DNA of 63,600 bases from Euryarchaeota archaeon UBA486 (GTDB lineage: Archaea > Thermoplasmatota > Poseidoniia > Poseidoniales > Poseidoniaceae): positions 36,326 to 99,925 of the forward strand of contig DAET01000045.1 in NCBI GenBank assembly GCA_002497765.1. Reading direction: 5' to 3'. The notes beneath the pieces were generated by a model. That model was not told where the DNA came from, did not search any database, and saw only the letters and a list, made by a program, of their open reading frames with translations. Positions within the stretch are counted from its first letter, which is position 1; each line of letters begins with the position of its first letter. The position numbers were made by a program, and so were the translations under genes. Below are positions 1 through 8,595 of this stretch, piece by piece.

Positions 1-375
1 GTGGAGGTTGATGTCTTCCATCGGGAGAACTTGGGCGTGACCGCCTCCGGCTGCACCGCCTTTGATGCCGAACACTGGCCCCATGGAGGGCTCTCGAATC
101 ACGCAGGTGGCGGACTGGCCGATGCGGCACAAGGCTTGGGTGAGGCCAATCGTGGTGACCGTTTTTCCTTCACCGAAGGGTGTGGGGTTGACGGAGGTCA
201 CCAAAACGAGGCTGCCTTGCGGCTTTGAAAACCGCTCTTTGAGGGCGGTCCAGGTGACTTTGGCCACCCCGTTCCCCATGGGCATCAATTCGTGTGCAGA
301 GATGCCGAGCTTCCACGCAACCGCTTCAATCGGTTCCATGTTGGCGGCGCGTGCGATTTCAAGGTCGGAGGCCAT
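1..375 (-). CDS. fhs: Formate--tetrahydrofolate ligase, N-terminal part (runs off left edge)
   Basis: Reading the minus strand from the ATG at 375 gives the N-terminus of formate-tetrahydrofolate ligase, which makes 10-formyl-THF from formate, THF and ATP in the cytoplasm. Visible family marks are the opening SDLEIARAANMEPI, the P-loop TPFGEGKTVTTIG and the downstream stretches PSMGPVFGIKGGAAGGGHAQ and VLPMEDINLH. About 125 residues are present; the remaining three quarters lie beyond base 1. An in-frame TTG at 393 is an alternative start and a TGA at 420 closes the frame upstream. It follows the flotillin gene on the same strand after a 90-base gap. A folate-linked C1 pathway of bacterial type agrees with PanB, a methylene-THF user, further along. 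Confidence 0.93.
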   Translation of the reverse strand, partial: MASDLEIARAANMEPIEAVAWKLGISAHELMPMGNGVAKVTWTALKERFSKPQGSLVLVTSVNPTPFGEGKTVTTIGLTQALCRIGQSATCVIREPSMGPVFGIKGGAAGGGHAQVLPMEDINLH

Positions 376-465
376 TGCTTCGGTGCGGCTCAATGGGTCT
401 TTGAAACCGTCGCCCGCTCAAGGCGAGCAGAGGCGGGTTTCGCCACCACATGTGAAGCGTGGGCT

Positions 466-1857
466 TCACTCGTCCTTCATCGTGCCCAGGTAGTCTGGGA
501 GGTCAACGCCGGCCATCTTGGCCACGTCATGGACCGGAGGCAGGCTCTGGATGAGGGAGGAGACAAAGTTGGAGGTTGCTCCACCTTCGCCGCCGTTGTT
601 GCCGGAGTCCCACACGGTGATCTTGTCGATCTTGAGGTTCGCAATGGCTTCGGTTTGTCGGGCCACGAGTTCCTCGATCTTCTCAACCATCAGCAGCGTA
701 GCAGCGGCCTTGGCGTCGCCGCCAGCGCTGGCGACGAGTCTGGCATAACCTTCTGCTTTGGCTTCAAGCACAGCACGCTGCCCCTCTGCTTCGGCGTTGT
801 AGGCAGCCAGGGTGGCGTCAGCCTGACCTTGGGCGATGCGGCGTTGGCGCTCGGCCTCGGCCTCGGCTGCGATTTCGATTTGCTGCTTCGAGACTTCCTC
901 ACGGGCGATTTCCTCGGCTCGCAGGCGCTGACCTTCAAACTCGTACTGCGCCTTCTCGATCTCGACCTGGGCCTTGCGCTTGGCGACTTCCGAACGCTTG
1001 AGGGCCTCGGCTTCCTTCTCAGCGAGGTCGGCGTTGAAGCTGGCAATGTCAGCACGGGACAGGTTTTCACCTTCAACGGCCTTGGATTCTTGCTGTTGAA
1101 CGAAGACACGTCGGTCGGCTTCTGCTTCTTTCTGACCCTTGTCCGATTCGGCTTGGTTTCGAGCGACTTCAATTTCTCGCGTACGGTCGGCTTGGGCCTG
1201 TCCGACGGCACCCTGGCGGGTGGCGTTGGCACGGTCCACATCGGCCTTGGCGATGGCTTCGGCAGCGGCCTTGGCACCGATCGACTTGATGTAGTCGGCT
1301 TCGTCGGTGATGTCCGTGATGTTGACGTTGATGAGGTAGAGACCAATCTTGTGAAGTTCGGTGTCGACGTTGTTGACCACTTGGCTCAAGAACGCTTCAC
1401 GGTCGCCGTTGATTTCCTCAATGGTCAATGAGGCGACGGTCAAACGAAGTTGACCGAAGATGATCTCCTTGGCCATGTCTTCGATTTGGGCGACCGGCAA
1501 GCCGAGAAGACGCTCCGCAGCGTTCTGCATGATGGAGGGCTTGGTGTCGATACCGATGGTAAAGGTCGAAGGCACGTTGATGCGGATGTTTTGCATCGAC
1601 AGAGCGTGCTCGAGGTTGATGTTGATGGTCATCGGTTTGAGGTCGAGGAAGCCATAGTTCTGGATGAGCGGCCAGACGATTTTTCCGCCACCGTGGTAAC
1701 ACTGTGCGGCGCCAGCGCCCTTCGTGTTACCATACACGACGAGAATCTGGTTTGAGGGTGCGAGTTTGTACCTTCGCGTTGCGAGGTAAACCGTTCCAAC
1801 GAGGACGAGGACGAAGAGTCCCAGACCAATCACGACAATAGCACTTGAATCTGCCAT
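466..1857 (-). CDS. Flotillin-like SPFH/Band 7 membrane scaffold protein
   Basis: A 463-residue flotillin-type protein. Residues 1-27 form one N-terminal membrane segment, followed by an SPFH/PHB domain to about residue 190, and then a long Ala/Glu/Lys/Arg-rich coiled coil to about 400 with the repeated AEAEA/EAEGQRA pattern typical of flotillins. The C-terminus is Gly/Ser-rich and ends in DLPDYLGTMKDE. Family knowledge: flotillins oligomerise on the inner face of membranes and organise microdomains; many are paired with an NfeD-like OB-fold partner. Exactly such a partner lies just upstream, so the two probably act together. Length and order of domains are normal for the family; archaeal cargo is unknown. 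Confidence 0.92.
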   Translation of the reverse strand: MADSSAIVVIGLGLFVLVLVGTVYLATRRYKLAPSNQILVVYGNTKGAGAAQCYHGGGKIVWPLIQNYGFLDLKPMTININLEHALSMQNIRINVPSTFTIGIDTKPSIMQNAAERLLGLPVAQIEDMAKEIIFGQLRLTVASLTIEEINGDREAFLSQVVNNVDTELHKIGLYLINVNITDITDEADYIKSIGAKAAAEAIAKADVDRANATRQGAVGQAQADRTREIEVARNQAESDKGQKEAEADRRVFVQQQESKAVEGENLSRADIASFNADLAEKEAEALKRSEVAKRKAQVEIEKAQYEFEGQRLRAEEIAREEVSKQQIEIAAEAEAERQRRIAQGQADATLAAYNAEAEGQRAVLEAKAEGYARLVASAGGDAKAAATLLMVEKIEELVARQTEAIANLKIDKITVWDSGNNGGEGGATSNFVSSLIQSLPPVHDVAKMAGVDLPDYLGTMKDE

Positions 1858-1905
1858 GGTGGGAGGAGTGCTTACCCCTTTAATACATTTGAGTCGGCAG
1901 TCCCG

Positions 1906-2541
1906 TCACTCTTCTTCCACAACGCCAGCGGAAACGCTGAGTGGCCGAACGATGAGCATCTCTGCGATGTTCCCGACCACCTCTACAAATTTTCCAGTTT
2001 GAATGGTCAAGCTCTCGTCCTCTGCTACAGCTTCGCAGGTCCGCAAAGCATCTTGGAATTCGACCTGGATTTGACCGGACTGTCCGGCACGAATGGTTCT
2101 GTAGACCGTCCCCTTCGCGCCAATGGCGTCGTTGTGTCGGACGGTTCCGTCGCTCTCGAGGCTCATCATGACCTGGAACACCTTTCCAACGAGCCACATC
2201 GAAATGACACCCGCTACCCCGCCGACGCCGACAGCGATGATGTTGTGCTGGTCAGCCTGTGAGGTGGCGAGGCCAAAAATACCGAACATCATGACGAAAC
2301 TGAGAATGCCTTGAACGGTCAACATTTGGAACGAACCCTCGGCTGAATCCATGCCGAAATCAACGTCGATGCCGACGGCATCAAGCGCACCGTCGGCCAC
2401 GCCACCGATCAGCACCAATCCAAAGTAAATGATGAACAAAAGCGTGCCAGCGATGGCCATGCCAGCAAAAACAACGTCCAGGCCGCTGATGCCTCCGAGA
2501 CCCAGCAATTCCAACAAATCAGTAAACAGCGACATCGTCAA
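1906..2541 (-). CDS. NfeD/YqiJ-like OB-fold membrane protein (flotillin partner)
   Basis: A 211-residue integral membrane protein. It has hydrophobic segments at about residues 20-48, 75-95 and 100-125, then a C-terminal beta-rich domain (about 130-205) containing GAKGTVYRTIRAGQSGQIQV, which resembles the OB-fold of NfeD/YqiJ/YuaF proteins. Those proteins are encoded with flotillins in bacteria (YqiJ-YqiK, YuaF-YuaG), and here the next gene downstream is the flotillin homologue, 48 bases away. Its ATG overlaps the stop of the upstream small membrane gene (ATGA at 2538-2541), which implies translational coupling. Inferred role: membrane partner of the flotillin complex. Confidence 0.8.
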   Translation of the reverse strand: MTMSLFTDLLELLGLGGISGLDVVFAGMAIAGTLLFIIYFGLVLIGGVADGALDAVGIDVDFGMDSAEGSFQMLTVQGILSFVMMFGIFGLATSQADQHNIIAVGVGGVAGVISMWLVGKVFQVMMSLESDGTVRHNDAIGAKGTVYRTIRAGQSGQIQVEFQDALRTCEAVAEDESLTIQTGKFVEVVGNIAEMLIVRPLSVSAGVVEEE

Positions 2542-2831
2542 GCACCTTTGCGTTTCTCTTTGCCCTCTTGCACATCAATGTTCTGCCGTTTCTTTGGTCG
2601 ACGAATGTAGTTGATGTAGTAGTGGCCGTAGACCACCGGGCCAATGGAGCCACCCACGATCAGGCCACCAAGCCATCCGGGAACGTCAAGTGCAACCACG
2701 ACCATGAGGATGAAAAAAAGAACGATGAGCATGGATGCTTTTTCGAGCATCAAGAGGTAGGCCCGCTCTCCCTCGTTTTCGGTACCGGGTGCTCCGGATT
2801 TCAAAAAAAGCAGGTCGAGCATGCCGGGCAT
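2538..2831 (-). CDS. Small two-helix membrane protein of the flotillin cluster
   Basis: A 97-residue protein I do not recognise as a named family. Two hydrophobic helices are visible: about residues 32-48 (ASMLIVLFFILMVVVALDV) and 52-70 (WLGGLIVGGSIGPVVYGHYY). A strongly basic C-terminal tail (RRPKKRQ...KEKRKGA) should face the cytoplasm. It overlaps the NfeD-like gene by four bases and follows another small membrane gene by 13 bases, so the four genes from 3150 to 466 look like one transcript. A role as an accessory subunit of the flotillin/NfeD assembly is inferred only from position. Confidence 0.75.
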   Translation of the reverse strand: MPGMLDLLFLKSGAPGTENEGERAYLLMLEKASMLIVLFFILMVVVALDVPGWLGGLIVGGSIGPVVYGHYYINYIRRPKKRQNIDVQEGKEKRKGA

Positions 2832-2844
2832 TCAATTCTCACAC

Positions 2845-3150
2845 TCAAAGCGCACCGAGAATCACTTCAAACACGAAGATGATGAAAATGTACATGCCGA
2901 CGATGAAACCGAGCGGTTGGTCTTCGTTCGCGAGGTTGCTCATCAGCCCCTCTTCTCGATCTTGCATGGTGGATTCCCGCGATAATTTGTCGTTCTTTTC
3001 CACCGAATAGACGAGGTAAGCAATGGTGGCGATGATGACGCCCCATGAAGCACCAAACACCGTTCCGAGGGCCTCGTTGAATTCAGACCACATCTTCAGG
3101 GTCATGTAGGTGCCCAGGCCTGCAGTCATGAGGGCGACGGCTTTTCCCAT
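2845..3150 (-). CDS. Small membrane protein, first gene of the flotillin cluster
   Basis: A 101-residue protein with no family I can name. I chose the ATG at 3150 (MGKAVALMTAGLG). A longer in-frame extension reaches 3519, but it would overlap the shikimate dehydrogenase gene and encodes low-quality sequence. Hydrophobic segments are near residues 3-15, 30-48 and 82-100, with a charged loop between them. It starts the four-gene minus-strand run that leads to the flotillin homologue. The region upstream (3151-3231) is shared with the divergent gene at 3232 and carries a short inverted repeat, GAGTG-CA-CACTC, at 3159-3170. Confidence 0.7.
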   Translation of the reverse strand: MGKAVALMTAGLGTYMTLKMWSEFNEALGTVFGASWGVIIATIAYLVYSVEKNDKLSRESTMQDREEGLMSNLANEDQPLGFIVGMYIFIIFVFEVILGAL

Positions 3151-3231
3151 GGAGGGTGGAGTGCACACTCCCTCTTGAAGGTTCACACGACGATACGGCG
3201 GCTTTTTGTGGTGTGTGGCCGTGGAAATATC

Positions 3232-4209
3232 ATGCCAGCAATTCGATACGGAATTGCGGGCCGCCCGGTTGACCACAGCCTTTCTCCTCTGCTCACGGCC
3301 CTGGTCGCTCGTCATTTGGGGATCGCTCTGAGCGACAAACAATTGACCATGGAGTTGGTTGACGTTGACAACCTTCCCGATGCCTTGGCTTGGGGTTATG
3401 CAGGGGCAGTTCCTCAACCGATTCCCTGGGTCTACACGGGTGCTGTTTTCGGAAAGTTTCGAACCAAAGCGCTGCTCAAAAAAGCACTGGAGGCTGCCAG
3501 CGAGGTGAACGATGTCCACCCGTTGCTGGTTGGCATTGAAGGTCCCCTTTCAACCCCCAAAACCCTGCCTTCGACGCTTCCCACACGGATGTTCGAAGAG
3601 GAAATTTGGCTCAATTTGACGGCGCCGCTCAAGCATCAACTTGATTCCGGTGCCGTGGTGGCCGTTGACGATTCCATGGCCAACAAATGCGTGAATGCGC
3701 TCCGGTGGGACGGCCGTGGTTGGTGGTGTGCTGGTTTGGACGGTACCGGCGTTGTCGACGTGCTTCACCATCATGGATTGACGCCCGGTGAAGATGTTCT
3801 CGGCTTGGTCGGTGGTGGCGGCGCAGCCCGTTCAACAGCAGCCGCATGGGCAAGTTTGGGCGGCCGGGTCCACCAACTCAAAAGCCGGCGAATGTTCGAG
3901 GACGGACCGTGGATGGATGCCATCACCGACAAGTCTCCTGACATGGTGGTGGATTTTGACAACGACGAGCCCGTATCAGAGGGGGTTCGTCTGTTGCGTT
4001 CATCGTACCGTCCCATGGAAGGGACCGTCGAAGAACGCGCAAAGGCAATTTCGGGCAACGCCCTTGACGGTCGCTGGTTGCTCGTCGCTCAGCATCTGGC
4101 CTGCTGGCGTGTCTTGTGGGCACCCGAACGGGCACACGAACTCCCTTCGCTTGGCTTGTTGTTGACGCGCTTGCTTGAGGCCGAATGTTTGCTGGCTTCG
4201 TATGCATGA
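3232..4209 (+). CDS. aroE: Shikimate dehydrogenase (AroE-like)
   Basis: A 325-residue protein starting at the ATG of MPAIRYGIAGRPVDHSLSPLL. This opening carries the shikimate-binding S-x-S motif (SLSP). LNLTAPLKHQL matches the NVTxPxK segment with the catalytic lysine, and NALRWDGRGWWCAGLDGTGV matches the region with the catalytic aspartate. A Rossmann dinucleotide site, GLVGGGGAARSTAAAWA, follows at about residues 193-209. The enzyme reduces 3-dehydroshikimate to shikimate with NADPH in aromatic amino-acid synthesis. The protein is longer and more divergent than typical AroE (about 270-290), with an insert after the N-terminal motif, so substrate preference could differ (for example quinate). 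No other shikimate genes are nearby. Confidence 0.8.
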   Translation: MPAIRYGIAGRPVDHSLSPLLTALVARHLGIALSDKQLTMELVDVDNLPDALAWGYAGAVPQPIPWVYTGAVFGKFRTKALLKKALEAASEVNDVHPLLVGIEGPLSTPKTLPSTLPTRMFEEEIWLNLTAPLKHQLDSGAVVAVDDSMANKCVNALRWDGRGWWCAGLDGTGVVDVLHHHGLTPGEDVLGLVGGGGAARSTAAAWASLGGRVHQLKSRRMFEDGPWMDAITDKSPDMVVDFDNDEPVSEGVRLLRSSYRPMEGTVEERAKAISGNALDGRWLLVAQHLACWRVLWAPERAHELPSLGLLLTRLLEAECLLASYA

Positions 4210-4259
4210 GACAGAAGACTCTTTGATTCACGAACCCGACTGGGTGGCAAGGGGTCCGC

Positions 4260-6995
4260 ATGCAACGTCTGCACTTCGCACTGGTCGGCATCGTCGTCCT
4301 CTCTTTGTGGGCGCCGTCTGGACTTGCCCTGCTCGAGGAGGAGACCTCCTTTGAGCCGTCGCATCAAGGGACTGATTTTCCCATCGGCTGGACTGAGTTT
4401 AATCTCGGTGGTCCATTTTCTCCTGAAGTTCGAATGGTCTATCCGGCCATGTTCGACGGCCAAGACAAGGAGATGGCGGGTAACGGGCCGTTCTCATGGC
4501 TCATTTTTGTCGGTGATTCCGGTGAAGCCCTCGACGGCTACGACTTGTGGACCGATGAACTGGTCAAGCGTGGCTTCATCGTGGTGATCACCCAAGCCTT
4601 CTCGGACGAAACCGATGTTGAGGCCACGCTGGAGCGCTTTGTCGACATTCAAGATGCGATGTTGCAGCAAAACCAATCCAACATCCATGTCTTGGGTTCG
4701 GTGGGGAACATCGACCTGGATCACTGGGCTGTTTCTGGTCACGGAAAAGGTGCAACAGCGGCTTATTTGGCGTTCCCGTTTTGGGACCAAACCCCCGTTG
4801 CCACCACCGTCCACCCGCCTCGGGCTGTGTTTGGGTTGGGCGTTGATTTTGAAGAGCTTGAACCCTCGTTCGAGTGGGACGATGTCGCCACGCCCTCCTT
4901 CCCGCAACCGAACACGGGGCTGTTCATCACGGGCACGGTGGATGAAGTTGCACCGTCTCAACAAGCCATGGAACGCGTCGAGGGACTCGGTGGTGTGGCT
5001 TGGCATTGGATTCACCTGCTTGGTGCAGACCATTATCAGTTCCAAGACACGCGGTCCATCTTCGAAAATGACGGTGATGCCACCATGAGTCAAACGGCCC
5101 AAATCGAACTTTCAGCAGAACACGTGGTGGCTTTCCTCGACACCGTTCTTCACGGCGACCACGCACGGTTCAGAGATGCGTTCAACCGTGGTGAGGGGGC
5201 GCAAATTGTCAGCGACCCGAATGCCTACGTGGACGAGAACCTCGAAGCGGCTTCGTTCCTTCGTTGGGTCTCAACATCAGCGAGCTACAACGCATCAACG
5301 CCATTGAATGGGACGCAGAATTTGACCCTCGCAGTGGAATGGACGCTACGAGACGGGACGTCCTTTGAGGACCTTCCCGCTGGGTGGGATGTGAACCTCA
5401 CATGTGGTTGGTCCAACGGTCCTTGGGAAGCCATAGGGACGCTGGCTCCCAACGGCACGGCCACCTGTGTCTACCCGATGGCGCCCGTTGCACCTGGACT
5501 TCAGAAAGCATGGCTTAAACTTCAGGTGGAAGGTGCTCCGGCGACCTTTGGTGCAGCCGTGTTCCGCGACAACACGCCAATCGTCCCCGTGTCTCCAAAA
5601 CCGGTGGTCTACGTTCCTCAACACAACACCCGAACGGTTGAGGCCCTCAGCATCGGTTCTGACCCCGACGGCCAGCTGGTTCGCATCGTGGATGCCACCT
5701 TGTCAGGTGACGACGCCTTCCATTTCCGAGTGGATGTTGCAGAACACGGGCTGAACATGTCCGTTAGTCACGCCTTGGATGAGGAATGGTTGGGTGAGTG
5801 TGTGCTTGATGTCACGCTCCGGAGTGACGGAGAGACGGTGGATGAATATTCAACGCAACTTCGCGTGGTGATGACGCCCGTGAACGACCCTCCTGTGAAG
5901 CAAGGAACGATTCCGATTCAAGAGATGAACGAGGATGGACCCAGCGTGGTCTACGACCTCGGTGATGTGGTTTCCGACCCGGAAGGGGAGCCACTTGAGG
6001 TGTTCATTTCAGGCCTGAAAAGTGGTGAACAAACGCCCGTTCACTTCAGCATTGAGGGTGAACGAATCACCTTAACACCGCTGCCGAACGCACACGGGGC
6101 AACGGTGCTCCAGATCCTGCTAAGCGATGGCGAGAACCCGTCGTTGATGGTTGAGGTGCCCGTCGTGGTCAATCCCGTGAACGACCCGGTCATTGTGAAC
6201 GCCTCGCAGTGGACCAACCTCTCGTTCGCTGAAGACACGACGTTCACCTTGGCGCTGGCTCCTTTGGCGTACGATGTTGACGGTGACGACTTGATGTGGA
6301 CGCTCGAAGGAAACCTCGATGCGTTCCAAGTCTCATTGACGAACGGCACCGTTGAGATGACACCGCAGCAAGATGTGTTCGGTGTCTTTGAGGGCGTTTG
6401 GTTGAACGTGTCCGATGGGACATCCACTCACGCACACAACATGACGGTCACCGTGGAACCGGTGGGCGACCTTCCCTTCGTCTCCATCGAATCTGTCCAA
6501 GGTCTGAGTGGCTCCACAGCGAACATGTACTGGTCGGTCGTCGACGTTGACGGCGAGGTCAACACCCAAGCGAACGTCTCGGTGGACGGAGTCATCGTGG
6601 AGGTGAACCACTCCTGTCTGAGTAGCGGAACGGGTGCCTATCAGTGCGTGACGCTCCTGCCCGTTCCGGCCGACACTTCCACCTCGCTCTATGTCGAACT
6701 CGAGATTTACGATGTGGAACTAGACCGCAGCGTCATTGCGAACAAGGTGGTTGACCTTTCCTCTGTCGGTGATGGCGGCAATGAAACGTCGGCTGGAGAG
6801 GACATCGGAGGCTCCGGTTCGATGGCGGTCGTCGCCGGAATTGGCATGTTACTCCTCCTCGTTGGGACCGGAGCGGTTTTGGTAAGCCGTTCGCGAAAGG
6901 CAGCGACTGAATCAAGCGCTCCCTCGGCGATATCGGATGAGCCTCCCGCCTCATCTGGGACGGGGTTGCTCGCTCGGGCAAAGCAGTTGAAGTGA
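4260..6995 (+). CDS. Surface protein: degenerate alpha/beta hydrolase plus cadherin-like repeats
   Basis: A 911-residue exported protein. A signal peptide occupies residues 1-24. Residues 40-300 resemble a secreted alpha/beta hydrolase of the chlorophyllase/cutinase type. Its nucleophile elbow reads GHGKG (160-164), so the catalytic Ser of GxSxG is Gly162, while the expected acid (GTVDEVAP, Asp228) and histidine (GADHY, His258) are present. From about 545 there are tandem cadherin-like repeats with the VNDPP/VNDPV signature. A single C-terminal transmembrane helix lies near residues 855-877, followed by a short Ser/Arg/Lys tail. It is probably anchored in the cell envelope facing outward; catalysis by the usual mechanism is doubtful. 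Its stop codon abuts the stop of the convergent carboxylase gene. Confidence 0.82.
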   Translation: MQRLHFALVGIVVLSLWAPSGLALLEEETSFEPSHQGTDFPIGWTEFNLGGPFSPEVRMVYPAMFDGQDKEMAGNGPFSWLIFVGDSGEALDGYDLWTDELVKRGFIVVITQAFSDETDVEATLERFVDIQDAMLQQNQSNIHVLGSVGNIDLDHWAVSGHGKGATAAYLAFPFWDQTPVATTVHPPRAVFGLGVDFEELEPSFEWDDVATPSFPQPNTGLFITGTVDEVAPSQQAMERVEGLGGVAWHWIHLLGADHYQFQDTRSIFENDGDATMSQTAQIELSAEHVVAFLDTVLHGDHARFRDAFNRGEGAQIVSDPNAYVDENLEAASFLRWVSTSASYNASTPLNGTQNLTLAVEWTLRDGTSFEDLPAGWDVNLTCGWSNGPWEAIGTLAPNGTATCVYPMAPVAPGLQKAWLKLQVEGAPATFGAAVFRDNTPIVPVSPKPVVYVPQHNTRTVEALSIGSDPDGQLVRIVDATLSGDDAFHFRVDVAEHGLNMSVSHALDEEWLGECVLDVTLRSDGETVDEYSTQLRVVMTPVNDPPVKQGTIPIQEMNEDGPSVVYDLGDVVSDPEGEPLEVFISGLKSGEQTPVHFSIEGERITLTPLPNAHGATVLQILLSDGENPSLMVEVPVVVNPVNDPVIVNASQWTNLSFAEDTTFTLALAPLAYDVDGDDLMWTLEGNLDAFQVSLTNGTVEMTPQQDVFGVFEGVWLNVSDGTSTHAHNMTVTVEPVGDLPFVSIESVQGLSGSTANMYWSVVDVDGEVNTQANVSVDGVIVEVNHSCLSSGTGAYQCVTLLPVPADTSTSLYVELEIYDVELDRSVIANKVVDLSSVGDGGNETSAGEDIGGSGSMAVVAGIGMLLLLVGTGAVLVSRSRKAATESSAPSAISDEPPASSGTGLLARAKQLK

Positions 6996-8591
6996 TCACA
7001 GCGGGATGTTGCCGTGCTTCTTTGGCGGCGACCACTCTCGCTTCGACTTGAGAATGTTGAGCGCCCGGCACAGACGGAGGCGACTTTCTTGGGGCTCAAT
7101 GACGTCGTCCAACCAACCGTTGCGCGCAGCGACGTAAGGGTCGCCGAACTTTGCTTTGTATTCGTCCACCAGCCGCTGGCGAACGCCTTCCTTTTCTTCA
7201 TCGGGGACGGCGCCGATCTCTCGTCGGTGGATGATGTTCACCGCACCTTCAGCCCCCATGACGGCGAGTTCGGCCGTGGGCCAGGCCACGTTGTAGTCGC
7301 TTTGCAGGTGCTTGCAGGACATAGCGAGGTAGGCGCCGCCGTAGGCCTTGCGAGTGACGAGGGTCAGTTTGGGGACGGTGGCTTCGGCATAAGCGAACAG
7401 GAGTTTGGCTCCGTGACGGATGATGCCGCCCCATTCTTGAACGACACCGGGGAGGAAGCCTGGCACGTCTTCAAAGGTGAGCAGCGGGATGTTGAACGCA
7501 TCGCAGGTGCGAATGAAGCGAGCCGCTTTGATGGACGCATCGATGTCAAGGCAGCCTGCCAGGACCTTAGGTTGGTTGCCAACGACACCGACGGTGGAGC
7601 CGTTCATGCGAGCAAAACCGATGATAATGTTGTCAGCGTAGGAGGGAAACAGTTCCATGAAGACGCCATCGTCGACCACTTCTTCCACCACCTTCACCAT
7701 GTCGTAGGGCTTGTTGGGGTTGTCCGGCACCATGTCCTGAAGCGCTTCATTGAGCCGGGTTGTGGGGTCGCCAGTGGCGAGAACCGGCGGGTCGGCCATG
7801 TTGTGATCTGGCAGATACGACAGAAGGGTGGCCGCCAGTTCGCAGGCATCTTCCTCGTCATCGGCGATCAGCGAGGCAATGCCCGAGCGGGAGGCGTGCA
7901 AGTTGGCACCTCCCAGCCCTGCCGCGTCCACTTCGCCGCTGATGACTTCCGGGGTTTCGAGCGGAGAGGACAAAAACAGCTGCCCGTGCTCTTCGCCAAG
8001 GATGGTGAAATCGGACAAGGAGGCCGCCAAAGCTGACACACCGACCACGGGCCCCAAGACGACGCTGATCATCGGGATGCGTCCGCTGCACTGGACCAAC
8101 CGGTCCAGCATCTCCCCGGTCCCCGCCAGGGAATTCACGCCGTCCTGTGCTCGCTGTCCGCCGCCGTCCCACATGGCGATGAGGGGGGCTTTGGCTCGCT
8201 CGGCCATCTCGACAATTTTGGCGATCTTCAGGGCGTGCATTTCGCCCATGCTTCCGCCGTGAACGCTGAAGTCCTGGGCAAAACAGTAAACGCGTCGACC
8301 TTCAATGGTGCCGTGCCCGGCCACCACGCCATCGCCGAGGGTTTGGTGCAGGAACATGTTGTGGTCGTCGGTACGGTGGGTGACGAAGGTATCCACTTCG
8401 AGGAACGAACCTTCGTCCAGCAGCAGGCCAATCCGGTCGCGTGCCGTGCCTCGGCCACTGGAACGAATGGCTTCTTGACGCTTGAGTCCACCGCCGAGGC
8501 GAGCCGTTTCGCGCTTGGCTCGCAACTCTTCAAGCGCATGGTTCGGGCTGTTGTCCACGGCGTTTCCACTCCTTTTCGGTTCTTGATTCAA
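6996..8591 (-). CDS. Acyl-CoA carboxylase carboxyltransferase (beta) subunit, propionyl-CoA type
   Basis: A 531-residue biotin-dependent carboxyltransferase, the family of PccB and MmdA. The N-terminal half carries RIGLLLDEGSFLEVDTFVTH and the oxyanion region of DFSVHGGSMGEMHALKI. The C-terminal half has RKAYGGAYLAMSCKHL and ends with PPKKHGNIPL, a hallmark of propionyl-CoA carboxylase beta chains. It would transfer CO2 from carboxy-biotin to propionyl- or acetyl-CoA in the cytoplasm. The biotin carboxylase and BCCP partners are not in the window. The true start may be the GTG of VDNSPNHALEEL, about 36 bases downstream of the ATG used here. It lies four bases after gatD on the same strand. 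Confidence 0.92.
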   Translation of the reverse strand: MNQEPKRSGNAVDNSPNHALEELRAKRETARLGGGLKRQEAIRSSGRGTARDRIGLLLDEGSFLEVDTFVTHRTDDHNMFLHQTLGDGVVAGHGTIEGRRVYCFAQDFSVHGGSMGEMHALKIAKIVEMAERAKAPLIAMWDGGGQRAQDGVNSLAGTGEMLDRLVQCSGRIPMISVVLGPVVGVSALAASLSDFTILGEEHGQLFLSSPLETPEVISGEVDAAGLGGANLHASRSGIASLIADDEEDACELAATLLSYLPDHNMADPPVLATGDPTTRLNEALQDMVPDNPNKPYDMVKVVEEVVDDGVFMELFPSYADNIIIGFARMNGSTVGVVGNQPKVLAGCLDIDASIKAARFIRTCDAFNIPLLTFEDVPGFLPGVVQEWGGIIRHGAKLLFAYAEATVPKLTLVTRKAYGGAYLAMSCKHLQSDYNVAWPTAELAVMGAEGAVNIIHRREIGAVPDEEKEGVRQRLVDEYKAKFGDPYVAARNGWLDDVIEPQESRLRLCRALNILKSKREWSPPKKHGNIPL

Positions 8592-8595
8592 ACGC

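Noticed and set aside
292..1431. Plus-strand open frame of 379 codons
   Set aside because: It is antisense to the flotillin coiled coil. The minus-strand protein has clear SPFH motifs, while this frame encodes low-complexity Gly/Leu/Asp sequence.
3151..3519. N-terminal extension of the first flotillin-cluster gene
   Set aside because: It would overlap the shikimate dehydrogenase gene and encodes sequence unlike a membrane protein; the ATG at 3150 begins the hydrophobic part.
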